From the NCBI GenBank assembly GCA_028641055.1, contig CM054062.1, positions 21,708,536-21,772,535 on the forward strand: 64,000 nucleotides of DNA. Reading direction: 5' to 3'. The notes below the pieces were generated by a model that had not been told where the DNA came from, did not search any database, and saw only the letters and a list, made by a program, of their open reading frames with translations. The translations under genes were made by a program, and so were the position numbers. Below, in pieces: positions 11,742 through 23,161 of the stretch. Origin of the DNA: Alopecurus myosuroides (Eukaryota; Streptophyta; Magnoliopsida; Poales; Poaceae). Every line of letters starts with the position of its first letter. Position 1 is the first letter of the stretch.

Positions 11742-12481
11742 GTGATCGTGAGCTTTGTAATCTAGTTGAATAAGTAGATGTTACTCTTCATCTATTGTGC
11801 TACTCAAGTGTTTTATTAATATGAACTTTGGAGTCACCTTGTCCCGCGGTGTGAAGGTGACAATGTGCACATCGTGTGTGTCTCCTCTGTGAATTGTGCT
11901 GTTTGTCTAGTATCTTCTAGGGCGCTCAAGTTGACAGTGTGGGGCTAACTAGACATGGGAATGCTTACTTTAAGGAATGCTTTTTGCAGCCCTACACAAT
12001 GATTAGTGTTCGTTATCCAACCTGAGAGGGTTAAGAGTAGCATAGTGAAGAGAAGATATTTATTTATTCAATTATGTGATCATTGTTGAGAGTGTCCACT
12101 AGTGAAAGTAGGATCCCTAGGCCTTGTTTCCAAGCATTGAACCACCGTTTTCCGCCTGTTCTGCCACATGTTTGCTTGCTGCCATATTTATTTTGGATTG
12201 CTATTATTACATATAACCATCCATATTACTCACATTTCACTATCTCTTTGCCGAACTAGTGCATCTATATACCTGACAAGTATATTGGGTGTGTTGGGGA
12301 CACAAGAGACTTCTTGTATCTTAATTGCAGGGTTGCTTGAGAGGGATATCTTTGACTTCTACCTCCCACAGTTCTATAAACCTTGGTTGATCCACTTAAG
12401 GGAAACTTGTTGTTGTTCTACAAACCTCTGCACTTGGAGTCCCAACATTGTCTACAAGAATAGAAGCGTGCGTAGACATCA
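11742..12481 (+). mobile_element. 5' LTR of element A (second part only)
   Basis: From 11742 the sequence matches the later half of the solo LTR at 35901-37301 (for example 'tgtaatctagttgaataagtagatgttactcttcatctattgtgc') and ends gtagacatca. A tRNA-Asp PBS follows. The first half of the LTR is replaced by the minus-strand element that inserted at 11741/11742. Confidence 0.7.
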
Positions 12482-12491
12482 AGCTCTTTTC

Positions 12492-12509
12492 TGGCGCCGT
12501 TGCCGGGGA
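12492..12509 (+). other. Primer-binding site of element A (tRNA-Asp)
   Basis: TGGCGCCGTTGCCGGGGA is the complement of the 3' end of plant tRNA-Asp, and lies 10 bp after the LTR end. It marks element A as an Athila/Sabrina-type gypsy element. The Tat element inserted only 18 bp further on. Confidence 0.8.
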
Positions 12510-12526
12510 GGTAAGGTAAAAGGTAC

Positions 12527-13069
12527 TGTCGGATATATACTGAATAGGGGTATATCAGATGGTAGTCAAAAGTGCCGGATTACCAGGGTGGCCCAACTGG
12601 TAGTGGGCTATGGTCTATTGGGCAGCCCAGTAAGCTGACGCGCAGAAGCCGGATTCTAGAAGGACCCGGATCACGGCCCAAGTGATCTGGCTTGGAGGAG
12701 AAGACGGATTCCTTACTTTCCAAGTTACTAGATATCGTAGTCTTCTAGGTTTCCTATTCTGTATGCCCTAATCCGGCTATTATATAAATCCGGACGGGAG
12801 ATGAGATAACAGGAGACACGAAGCCACAGGCCAACTCGCCGAGAAGTTGATCCTCCGTGAGTAGCTAAACCTAACCTCACATTGTAATTGTTTACACAGG
12901 CTTTAGCCCTGATTAGTGACATTGCAGGAGTAGGAACGCCGTATTATTACGACGTACCGAACCTGGGTAAATCTTGTGTCTTTGTCACCAACGCGATCCC
13001 GTTTCCCCACGTCTCTACCCGTAGTCTCATGGCACCCCCGTCTATGAAAACTACTACGATGTCTCGACA
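12527..13069 (+). repeat. 5' LTR of the Tat element
   Basis: TGTCGG ... CGACA, 543 bp, with a TATA-like 'attatataaatccgg' at about 12779. It differs from the 3' LTR by 11 substitutions and no indels. Confidence 0.9.
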
Positions 13070-13070
13070 G

Positions 13071-13088
13071 TTGGCGCCCACCGTGGGG
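13071..13088 (+). other. Primer-binding site of the Tat element
   Basis: TTGGCGCCCACCGTGGGG begins two bases after the LTR. It is the usual position and has the usual TGG start. I do not assign the tRNA with confidence. Confidence 0.7.
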
Positions 13089-13453
13089 CAAACGACGTCA
13101 GGCGTTAAGTTCCGATCTGGGATACTCGGCGGAATCGGCAGTTCCATAACTGTCGGAAGCCTGGAGTTCGACAATGACGTCGGACGCTTCCTCGACAACG
13201 GATCCTACATACCGGCGCAAAATCATCTGGTAAGTGCCTGCGTGTTACCGATTGGATCTGCTAATATCTTTATCTGATTAACTGCAGAGGACATGGGGTT
13301 TTGCGGTGGAAGCAAATTTATCCCACCCGCCCTGTACCCAGTCGAAGATGACTACGATCCCGGATTTTGCTCAGATCACCGACATAAAAGTGATACACAC
13401 TTTATCGGTATGGTGCAATCCGAAGTCGCCGAGAACAGGATGACGGAAATCCC

Positions 13454-15841
13454 GTGCAGGAGGCAGAAAGCAACACACCCACTACAGAGGTGGACGATCC
13501 AGCTTTCGCCGAAAACACGGATGAAAGTAATCCCGTGCAAGAGGCAGAAAATAGCAAACCCACTACAGAGGTGGAAGATCCGATACTCGCCAATCCAGCA
13601 ATGAACTCGGAAGCTGACTCTGTGCTAGCCGCCATTGAGGCGAGATTAGAGTCAGAAACCGGATCAGATGATTTTGATTCCGAAGATGAAGACGTGGACG
13701 CCTTCGAAAGAAAAGTTAAATCTTTTCAAGAGGGATTCCATGAAGTACTAATGGCGAAACCGGCTGAAACCACGGACGCCGGAAGTCAGGAAAGCCCTAA
13801 AACCCCTCCGCCAGAGGAAGAGAGAGAAGATGGAGAAACCTCTCCGATATTTCCCAACGTCAAGGAATTGACAGAGGATGAACCTGTTAAAAAACCTCCC
13901 TTTTCCAAGAAAAAGAACAAGGCCGCTAAAAAACTCCAATACAAACTCCGGAAGAAGAAATTGGCTGATCCAGCTGATGAAAGCCCGGAAGTAGGAGATG
14001 CAAGCTGAACAAAACCTGCGGAGAAGAAAACAAAAGAAATCCTTGTTCCGCCAATGACAGAGCAAGAAGAACATGAATTGTTACAAACGCTAGTGGGATT
14101 ACATGAACCCCCTGAAGTGCTAGAAGCCAGGAGACAAGCTCTCCAAAGGCAACAGCAACATCTATTCAGAACTCGTGAACACCTCCAAAAAACCCAGGAT
14201 GGCATAAAGCTCATGAAGGTAGAAATCGAGGAATACGAGAGAAAGAATAGATCTGGCATTAAACCTACAAGGTTACCCGTAATCGTAAGACCGGAAGTAC
14301 TGCCGCCAAAAGAAAGGTTTCACAACCCATCTTGGCAAATGCAGGTAAACGGCAAAGATGCTAGAGGCGAACCAATATACAAAACCGCAGCAGAAAATGC
14401 GGAAGCAGCGTTTGCCATCCTCAACAATGACTTGTACTCCAATGGTGAAAAACTCCAAGGGGTGTATGCTTTCCTAGGAAAAGCATTGCAACAACAACAG
14501 CGAGCCCAAGAGCGATCAGGGAAGTTGCACGATAACTCCGCCCTATGCAAAACAGCTACTTGCGCCGCTGGAGCACCTGGACTGGAAGAACCTGGAGATT
14601 CAGGTAATTCAAAGGATAAGAAAGCGGATCCGAGAAAAGACAAGAAAAATCCCGACAATAGGGTTGAAGCGTCCAGAACCGGATCTCATCTACCGAAAGG
14701 TGGAAGCAAACCCCATGATCGGGAAGAAAAATACCGGAAAGATGGCAAAGCAATGCCACCTCCGAGACACCCTGCTGAAAAAGCCGGAAGACAAGATGTA
14801 CCTCACAGACGTGAGAGATCTCGGACACCCCCTAAGGATAAAGAAAGGCATAGGAGTAGAACTCCGCCTCATCCAAAAGGGCGTGATCTTGAAAGAAATA
14901 GAAACGATCCCGGAAAAGCGTGTACGCGCAACAATGGAAAAGAAAGGAGTAGATCCCCTTCTGTCCATTCAGCCGGCAGGTATTCCGCACACATGGATAG
15001 AGCGGAAAAGGATGATCTATACTTTGGACCTAAGTGTTTTACTGATAGGATCCGAAGGACAACCCTGCATTCTGGCTTCGCCAAGGTCGGTCCAACGTAC
15101 CAGAAATATACTGGCAGTACAAACCCGGATACCTAGCTCTCAGACTATCATACAGCCGTCCAGATAAACAATGGGACAGACCTGGAAGCTGTAAAGTTTC
15201 TTCCCCTAATGTTGCTGGATGGAGCCAGAGATTGGATCAATGGATTGCCATCAAGAACTGTCGACAGCTGGGATGATATGGCTCGAGTATTCACTCAGCA
15301 TTTCTGGGGAACGTACAAGCGCCTGAACAGCATCAACCAGCTGAACCGTTGCACCCAATTCGAGGATGAACCATACGTGGATTTCATCTCCAGATGGACT
15401 GCAATGAAGAATAGTTGTTCTGGAGTAACTGACGTACAAGCAATGCATGCTTTCGTCAATGGCCTAAAACCCGGATTAGTACCGTTCATGGTTGGTTCCA
15501 AACAGCACAAAGATCTCGGATCTATGCTTACAACCGCCAATGAGCATGCTGCAGCCGAAGAAGATATCAGAGCAAGAGGTGGCAATATCGACACACTGAT
15601 ACTGGCCAAGAAAAACCCTCGCTCTGAGAAAAAAGGAACTTCAGACGCAACACCAAAACCCAAAGAATTTAATATAGCCTTTGGAACTGAAAAAGGGAGT
15701 AGATGGAAAGGACGCAGTTCAGAACCAATCAACTACACTAAAGAAGAGTGGGAGAAGATTAAGTCGGAACCCTGCGTCCACCATTCGCAATTTGGGAAAC
15801 CCACCCATACGAACGCACAATGCCGGCTGAATAAGACATGA
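13454..15841 (+). pseudogene. Tat element gag (one frame, two internal stops)
   Basis: One reading frame runs from 13454 to the TGA at 15839-15841, broken only by TGA at 14006-14008 and TAG at 15134-15136. The N-terminal third is acidic with two PTTEVDDP-type repeats. The middle (14054-14500) is a Gln-rich coiled coil. Residues after 14590 are Arg/Ser/Lys-rich (RSRTPP repeats). The part after 15137 is the capsid-like gag domain (LLDGARDWINGLPSRTV and neighbours). It closes with a CxxH...H...C knuckle-like motif near 15772-15825. It would form the virus-like particle. The two stops make this copy dead unless read through. Confidence 0.75.
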
Positions 15842-16797
15842 AAAGCAGTGCAGGATCCGGAAACAAGGGGAAGAGTTCCAAAAGGAAATTCTCCAAGCAA
15901 AAGCCAGAAGCTGATAAAGAAGACAGTGAATCGGACACTGACGAAAAAATCCAGGAACAACAGCGGAAAGGCGAACCCAAGTTTCCGAGAGTTGATGGAG
16001 AATGCGCCCTAACTTTCCTAGCAACCCCATCAGCGAAGGTGGCGAAAAGAACACTTCGAGAAATAAACGCGGTTGTTTCGGCAACCCCGAAATTCTTGAA
16101 ATATTCGAACACACCAATAACCTGGGATCAGTCTGATCATCCCGGAAACATCCCTGAACCCGGCACACAAGCTCTTATTGTAAGCCCTATTGTCCAGAAT
16201 ACTGGGCTAAAAAGAGTGCTGATGGACGGAGGATCCAGCATCAACATTGTCTACCTGGATACGTTGAGACATCTGAAGATCTCCGAGACCCAGCTCAATC
16301 ACAGCAACATACGCTTCCATGGCATTGTTCCCGGCAGGCAAGCACGATCCCTAGGAGAAATTTCCCTAAATGTCACCTTCGGAGAAAAAGATCACTTCCG
16401 TCAGGAAAAAGTATCCTTCGAGGTCGTGCCGTTCGAAAGCGTGTATCACGCGATACTCGGACGTCCAGCTTTCGCCAAATTTATGGCAAGATCATGTTAT
16501 ATCTATAACAAGCTGAAGATGCCAGGGCCGAAAGGAGGGGTAATCACCATAACTGGAGACTTCAAGCTGGCGAATAAGCTGGAAAAAGAAAAAGCCCTTT
16601 GTGCTGAGAAAATCATAGCAAAGGAAGAGCTGAAGGAGCTGGCTAAGGAGGTATCGCCGACAGAAATGCCGGCAGGAAAAGAAACTCGGAAGCCAGCAGA
16701 TAGCTTCAAGGCATCTGAGAATACAAGACAGGTAATCCTAGATCCTAAAGATCCGACAAAATTTCTCGTAGTAGGAACTGGGATGACCGACAAATAG
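15838..16797 (+). pseudogene. Tat element protease region of pol
   Basis: The frame opens with an ATG at 15838 that overlaps the gag stop (ATGA). A basic linker leads to an aspartic protease domain with VLMDGGSSINIVYLDTL near 16215-16265. Tat elements typically use DGG in place of DSG/DTG. The second half ends ILGRPAF as expected (about 16455). The frame stops at TAG 16795-16797 and continues in the same frame into RT, so one base change (probably CAG to TAG) separates the two. Confidence 0.75.
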
Positions 16798-18976
16798 GAA
16801 GGCGAGCTCATCAAATTCCTCCGTGAGAACTGGTATATTTTCGCCTGGTGTCCAGCTGACATGCCAAGCGTACCCAGGGAACTTGCTCAGCATCAACTCA
16901 AGGTGATTCCAGGCTCCAAACCCGTCAAACAAGGTCTCCGCCGATTCGACGGAAGAGGACGGAAGGCTATTGGCAAGGAAATTATCCGGCTTTTAGCAGC
17001 AGATTTCATTCAGGAAGTAATCCACACTGATTGGTCTGCAAACCCGGTATTAGTACCGAAGAAAGACACTACTGCTCTTAGAATGTGTATAGATTACACC
17101 GGCTTGAACAAGTTGTGTCCCAAAGATGGGTTCGCGTTACCGCGAATCGATCAAATAATAGATGCCACTACAGGCTCTGAGCTTTTATGCTTTTTGGATG
17201 CTTATTCCGGGTATCACCAAATACGCATGAAAAAGGAAGATCAAATTAAGACTTCTTTCATAACTCCGTACGGGACATATTATTATGTAACCATGCCATT
17301 CGGCCTGAAGAACGCAGGCGCAACTTACCAGCGTTGCATGCAACGTTGTTTGCATAGTCAGATTGGCAAAAACGTCCACGTTTACGTGGACGATATTGCT
17401 GTCGTAACCAAGGAAAAAGACACACTCCTTGAGGATTTGCGAGAAACCTTCGAAAATTTGGGCACATACAAGATGAAGTTAAATCCATCAAAGTGCGTAT
17501 TCGGGGTTCCCTCAGGAAAACTTCTGGGTTTCATCGTTTCTCATAGAGGAATAGAAGTTAACCCGGAAAAGATCAAAGCCATCTTGAATATCTCCAAACC
17601 TACGTGTGTGAAATATGTCCAAAGATTGACGGGTTCCGCTGCTGCCGTCAGCAGATTTATTAGTCGGCTGGGGGATAAAGCCTTACCACTCTACAAGTTG
17701 CTGAAAAAATCTAACAAATTCGAGTGGACAGAAGAGGCCGACGCAGCGCTAACCCAGTTAAAGGAAACTTTGATGAAAGCTCCGATTTTGGCATCCCCAA
17801 AAGACGAAGAACCTATGTCATTGTACCTCACGGCTACAAACAGGGTTATTAGTGCAGTAATTGTTGTGGAACGGAAGAAAGACGAACAAAGCATACTAGA
17901 CCAGCATCCGGTATATTACATAAGCGAAGTTTTCTCCGAGTCCAAGCAAAGGTACCCACACTACCAAAAACTGGCATATGGCGTATTTTTCGCATCTAGA
18001 AAGTTACGTCATTACTTCCAAGCACATTCCATAACAGTGGTATGTAAAGCACCACTAGGGGATATAATAAACAATGCGGAGGCAACTGGCCGAGTAGCCA
18101 AATGGGGTATCGAGCTAGCAGCCTTCGACATTAAGTATCAGCCAAGGACGGCAATAAAATCCCAGGTTCTGGCAGATTTTGTCGCCGACTGGACGGAAGC
18201 AATGGAGAAAACACCAATGCCGGAGTCGGAGTACTGGATCATGCTTTTTGACGGATCCAAGATGAAGGAGGGCGCCGGAGCTGGTGTAGTCTTAAAATCC
18301 CCTAAAGGAGATACAATGGAGTACGTATTACAAATACACTTCAACGCCAGTAAGAACGTGGCAGAATACGAGGCATTGCTTCATGGCTTGCACATTGCAA
18401 AACAAATAGGGGTCAAACGCATCTTATGCTACGGCGACTCGGATTTGGTACAGCATCAGCTCAACCAAACCTGGGATGCAAAGAGCCCTATAATGGCCGA
18501 ATATCGGAGAACGGTGGACGAGTTCGCCATTTGTTTCTTCGGATTCGAAGTACTCCACGTTAAAAGGGAGGAGAATTGGAACGCGGATGCGTTAGCCCGC
18601 ATGGGGTCAGAAAGAGTAAAAATCCTACCACCAGGTGTGTTTGTCCAGCATTTGTACGAGCCATCCATAAAAGGTGGAGATATCGATTACCCTCTGGCTT
18701 CCGAGTCAATTGAAGTTATGATCGTTAACCCGGAGTGGACAATTCCATATTTAAACTTCTTAGTCAACCAGAAGTACCCGGAAGGAGCAGACGAAGTCTT
18801 GCAGAGGCAAATTCAGCGTCGATGCAAAGGATACACGGTAATTGATAATTGCCTGTATAAACGAAGTACTTCCGGAATTTTTCTGCGGTGTATTTCACCA
18901 GAAGAAGGACGAGAAATCCTGCAAGAAATCCATGCCGGAGATTGCGGACACCATGCTCAATCAAAAAGCATAGTTA
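16798..18976 (+). CDS. Tat element reverse transcriptase, RNase H and second RNase H
   Basis: An uninterrupted frame (ATG at 16861). RT motifs in order: PVLVPKKD, RMCIDYTGLNK, FLDAYSGYHQI, FGLKNAGATYQR, and the catalytic YVDD within HVYVDDIAVV at about 17380-17410. A degenerate Ty3-type RNase H follows. From about 18235 a second, archaeal/plant-like RNase H starts with LFDGSK and includes EYEALLHGL and the GDSDLV segment; the dual-RNase-H layout is typical of Tat. It ends with the zinc-binding head of integrase. The protein would copy element RNA into DNA in cytoplasmic particles. The frame is intact, but flanking breaks keep it from being made as a full polyprotein. Confidence 0.85.
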
Positions 18977-20031
18977 TTAAAAGCGTTCCGTGCCGGGTTT
19001 TTCTGGCTAACAGCCAAGACAGATGATGAGCACATAGTTAACACATGTGAAGGGTGTCAATATTACGCCAAGCAGACTAATATACCGGCCCAAGCACTCA
19101 AAACTATCCCAATTACATGGCCGTTTGCGGTCTGGGGGCTAGTTATGATGGGACCGTTCAAAACTGCGCGAGGCGGACTTACACATCTACTTGTAGCTGT
19201 GGACAAATATACCAAGTGGGTGGAGGCTAAACCCATCAAAAAGCTTGACGGCGTAACTGCCAGAAATTTCATCATTGACATAGTCATGAGATATGGCGTA
19301 CCACACAGCATAATAACCGACAACGGGACAAATTTCTCCATTGGAGAGTTGGCAAAATATTGCCGACAAACGGAATTCGCCTAGATCTTGCATCTGTGGC
19401 ACACCCGCAATCCAATGGCCAGGTTGAGCGAATGAATAGCTCAATCCTGCAAGGAATACGCCCAAGACTCGAATCTCCTCTTCATAGAGCGGCTGGAGCA
19501 TGGGTCGAGGAGCTACCTTCCGTGTTTTGGAGCATTCGAACGACGCCAAACAGGTCAACTGGGCAAACCCCGTTTCTCCTAGTTTACGGTGCGGAAGCTA
19601 TTCTACCAGCGGACATGATCCATGATAGCCCAAGAGTGCGGGATTTCGATGACTCGGATGCCGAAGAAGCACGACAGGATGCCGTCGATCTCTTAGAAGA
19701 AGAACGAGAGCTTGTGCTTCAAAGATCCGCCATTTGCCAGCAAAGTTTACGACGTTATCATAGTCAGAAAATCAGGCATCGTTCTTTTAAAGAAGGTGAC
19801 TTAGTGCTGAGATTGGTGCAGCAAAGAAAGCACAAATTGGCCCCAGTGTGGGAAGGACCATTTGTAATCAGCAAAGCTATGAAAAATGGGTCATATTATC
19901 TTGTAGATATTCGAGACACGGAAGATGATCCCGAGAAGCCGAATCGCAAAAGAAAGAGAAAGATAGATGATGAACTAGGAGAGACAAAGAGGCCTTGGAG
20001 CATCCAGCAGTTACGTCCCTTCTATACTTAG
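18977..20031 (+). pseudogene. Tat element integrase, frameshifted, first catalytic Asp lost
   Basis: The zinc-binding H2C2 head ends in a frameshift at about 18970-18976 (one extra A in a run). The core then runs in another frame to about 19375, where a second frameshift restores the original frame. The DDE core is recognisable: TDNGTNF (second Asp) and QSNGQVERMN (Glu) are present. At the first catalytic position the sequence reads GLVMMGPF, with Val (GTT, 19142-19144) where related elements have Asp. The C-terminal domain with a basic RKRKRK tail ends at 20031. This integrase would be inactive. Confidence 0.8.
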
Positions 20032-20485
20032 TTCAATTTCTATGTAAACATCTTTGAGATCATGAAATAAAGTTGTCGGAATTTTGATATCCATGTTTTT
20101 ACAAGTTCATTATAGTACAAAGCATGATTCCACCTTATCTATTTCCCAATGATCTTACAAAATACTCAATGTTAACCCGAATTGTGCTTGCGTGCTTGGT
20201 GTTTAAAAACTGAATGATTTTCAGCCTGCTAACGGCTAAAGGAAACTCGGATTGTGCCTGCGTGCCCAAGTTTCAAAAAATTCCTTACTTTTCTCTAAGT
20301 ATTATATGATTGTTTATGTGTTGGGTCACTGGAGCTAGTTAGTAAAAAATGCCTTTAGTATGATCCATGTTTCCGAGTTTAAACTGATCGGTTATACCCA
20401 GTTACTCGGCATGATGATTCATAATACTATCGAGCCATTTCAAACATTAAGGACAGTTAAAACATATAAACCAGAGAACTTAGAA
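20032..20485. other. Spacer after pol
   Basis: Non-coding spacer of the Tat element. It contains two related units, 'ccgaattgtgcttgcgtgcttgg' and 'cggattgtgcctgcgtgcccaag' (about 20177 and 20248), which may be 3' end or polyadenylation-region repeats. Confidence 0.4.
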
Positions 20486-21093
20486 CACCGGTAGAAAATA
20501 GGCCTCTAGTCCCGGTTCGCCAGGGCCAGTAGTCCCGGCCGCGCAACCGGGACTAGCAATGCGGGACTAAAGACCCCACTCTATAGTCGCGCCAACTGCG
20601 AACCGGGACTAAAGGCCCGTCCACGTGGGCGGGTGGCGGAGCCGGGAGGCGGAGGACATTTAGTCCCGGTTGGCCACATGAACCGGGACTAGATTTATTT
20701 CGTAATTTTTTTAATTCATTTGGTTTCTAATTATTTTTCACACCTTTTTTTCACTCCCTTTTTTTTCAGAATTTGTATTATTTGCTTAGTGTCTAACTAC
20801 AATTATCTCTAGTCAAATTACTTACTCATGGTCAAACTTCCCGCTCGGTCACCCATCCTCCCACTACTCTAGCACTAGCACGCTTAACTTCCGAGTTCCA
20901 TCCCGTCCCGCATCCAAGTGTTTCGCACGTATGTATGTGATACTAGTATCATATCAATCATATTAACATGTTGGTCGATGCCACATTTCTTTATTGTTTG
21001 AATTTCAAATAAATCTTTTAATAAACAAAAGTAATGATGTAATTAATTATTTTGAATAAATAAATAAACTTTAACTTTTAATTTGTATTATTT

Positions 21094-21540
21094 CTTAAAA
21101 ATACAAATAATATATCAAAAAATTAAGAAAAATAGAACTAATTCATTTTAAAATCTTAAAAATACAAATAATATATCAAAAATGAAGAACAATAATACTA
21201 ATTCATTTTAAAATCTTAAAAATACAAATAATATATCAAAAAATTAAGAAAAATAGAACTAATTCATTTTAAAATCTTAAAAATACAAATAATATATCAA
21301 AAATGAAGAACAATAATACTAATTCATTTTAAAATATTAAAAATACAAATAATATATCAAAAAATTAAGAACAATAATACTAATTCATTTTAAAATCTTA
21401 AAAATACAAATAATATATCAAAAAATTAAGAACAATAATACTAATTCATTTTAAAATCTTAAAAATACAAATAATATATCAAAAATGAAGAACAATAATA
21501 CTAATTCATTTTAAAATATTAAAAATACAAATAATATATC
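21094..21540. repeat. 60-61 bp tandem repeat, 8 units, in the CACTA element
   Basis: The core 'aaatacaaataatatatcaa' recurs eight times at a 60-61 bp spacing. The linkers come in two versions, A (aaaattaagaaaaatagaac) and B (aatgaagaacaataatac), which alternate A-B-A-B before hybrid units. This shows amplification of a two-unit block followed by recombination. Confidence 0.9.
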
Positions 21541-21885
21541 CATTACACAAACATAAGTGATCATCCATTACACTATCCAAGTCATTTAAAACTATAGAAA
21601 TAGTATAGGAATTAATATAGAAATAATATCCAAGTCATTTAAAACTATAGGAAACAAAAATAGTTTTATGAACAACAAAAGACAAGTAGATCATCCATTA
21701 CACAAACATAAGTGATCTCACAATCATGAATAACATAGATATCCATTACAAACTAAGATATCCATTAACATATATCCATTACAAACTAAGATCATCCATT
21801 ACACAAACATAAGTGATCTCACAATACTAAGATATATCCATTACATATTATATACTAAGATAACCCATTACATGCATGCATACAT

Positions 21886-22600
21886 CTATGGCCCCGCCGA
21901 GTAGATGCGGAACAACTCGTAGGAGACATATGCATCTATGGCCGCATACTGGACGTTCGTCAACTCCAGTGGGGTCTTCTCCCAATAACGGTGATACTTC
22001 GAGGGGAAACCAGACTTCATGGTTTTGTAGCCCTCGTGGATGAGGGCAGTTGCCATGATAGCCATCCCGGTCTTCGGCCCGTTAAACTGGATAAGATCCT
22101 GAAGATCAATGTAGTGATCTTCAGGTATCATAATACCCAAGCGCATCAACTTCGGACGGTCTTGCGTGATGTCAACACTGCAAAAGTCAAACCCCATGTT
22201 GACAAGAAAATCAACAAGGGCCGGACAATCCTTTGAACTACTGCAACAACAAAAATAGAACGTGTTAGACATGTTGCAACACATGTATTCTTCGCATGCA
22301 ACAAAAAAATCGAAGATGCAAGAGATTGTACGTGTGTGCGTTATACCTTGACCAGTGGAAGATCAACACGGACTCCTTGAACGCGATCTAGATGACGGCA
22401 ACATCCCTCTGATTCGCCGTATACTCCAGATCAAGCCCGAAGAACCGGTGTTCATCGGGAGAGGCGTCATAGAGATTGACTAAATACTCAAGAGCACCGG
22501 GGAGACTCTCGGAAATGTTGGTGTAGCACACGTCCAGAACCTTGCCGCATGGTGTGGGCCACCATATCTCTCCCAAACTTCAGCCATGGTGTGTGCTTGG
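21886..22600 (-). pseudogene. DEDD-family 3'-5' exonuclease (WRN-exo-like), captured
   Basis: Two exons on the minus strand. Exon 1 (about 22600-22347) encodes RFFGLDLEYT, the DxE of Exo motif I, and ends at a GT donor (CAAG|GTATAA). Exon 2 (22240-21886) follows a TTGCAG acceptor and encodes CPALVDFL, SVDITQD (Exo II region), KLMRLGI and YAAIDAYVSYEL, the YxxxD of Exo III, so the DEDDy residues are present. The exons join in frame. A TAG at 22388-22390 interrupts the stretch right after DVAVI (probably CAG originally), and the only nearby ATG (about 22600) is in another frame, so the copy is broken. An intact relative would trim 3' ends of DNA or RNA. It is probably a host gene picked up by the transposon. 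Confidence 0.75.
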
Positions 22601-23161
22601 TGATGATCGAAGAACAGAACGCGCGCTGTGGAGAGGAAGAACAGAGAAGAGAGGAAGAACAGAGAAGAGAGGAAGAACAGAACGCGCGCTGTGGAATGGC
22701 GCCCTTCTGCCTCGCTCGCGAAATAAAAACCGCCGTACGGGAGGCGAGAAGTTTGATCTTTAGTCCCGGTTGGCCACGCCAACCGGGACTAAAGGACCAA
22801 TAGTCCCGGGCGGCCAGGTCAACCGGAATTAATGCCCTCCAGCCGCCTCAACGCGCTTCCCAACCCGCGACGTATGACCTTCTGTCCCGGGTCTCCTCCC
22901 GACCCGGGACTAAAGACTCATTAGTCACGGTGCGCGACGTTTGGGGACTGATGGGGGCGTATGGAAGGCCTTTTTTCTACTAGTGGAAGGCAAAGGAATA
23001 TTAAAACCCGTAAACCTTGCAAAGAATTTCATAATTAAAACTGCAAAAGGCGGAGTTCTTGTTTATACAACAGGAATAGAAGCATTACAATATGAATTAC
23101 ATTGTAAAAGTGCAGTAATGCTCCTATTGTCTACTTTCATCATCCAGGTTAAAGCAGCCCT

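Larger units (their letters stand above)
20486..22985. mobile_element. CACTA transposon carrying an exonuclease-like gene
   Basis: The left end CACCGGTAGAAAATAGG (mutated CACTAGTAGAAAA) and right end CCTTTTTTCTACTAGTG form terminal inverted repeats. The flanking 3-bp duplication is GAA (20483-20485 and 22986-22988). Both subterminal regions hold inverted 'tagtcccggtt / aaccgggactaa' repeats. It has no transposase, so it must be moved in trans. Its cargo is the minus-strand exonuclease pseudogene. It is inserted between pol and the antisense gene of the Tat element. Confidence 0.88.

Noticed and set aside
12492..12509. tRNA-like sequence (also at 10031-10049 and 60835-60847)
   Set aside because: These are complements of tRNA 3' ends only, placed just inside LTRs. 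They are primer-binding sites, not tRNA genes.
21094..21540. Possible CRISPR-like array
   Set aside because: The units are contiguous 60-bp tandem copies with no unique spacers, in a plant transposon.
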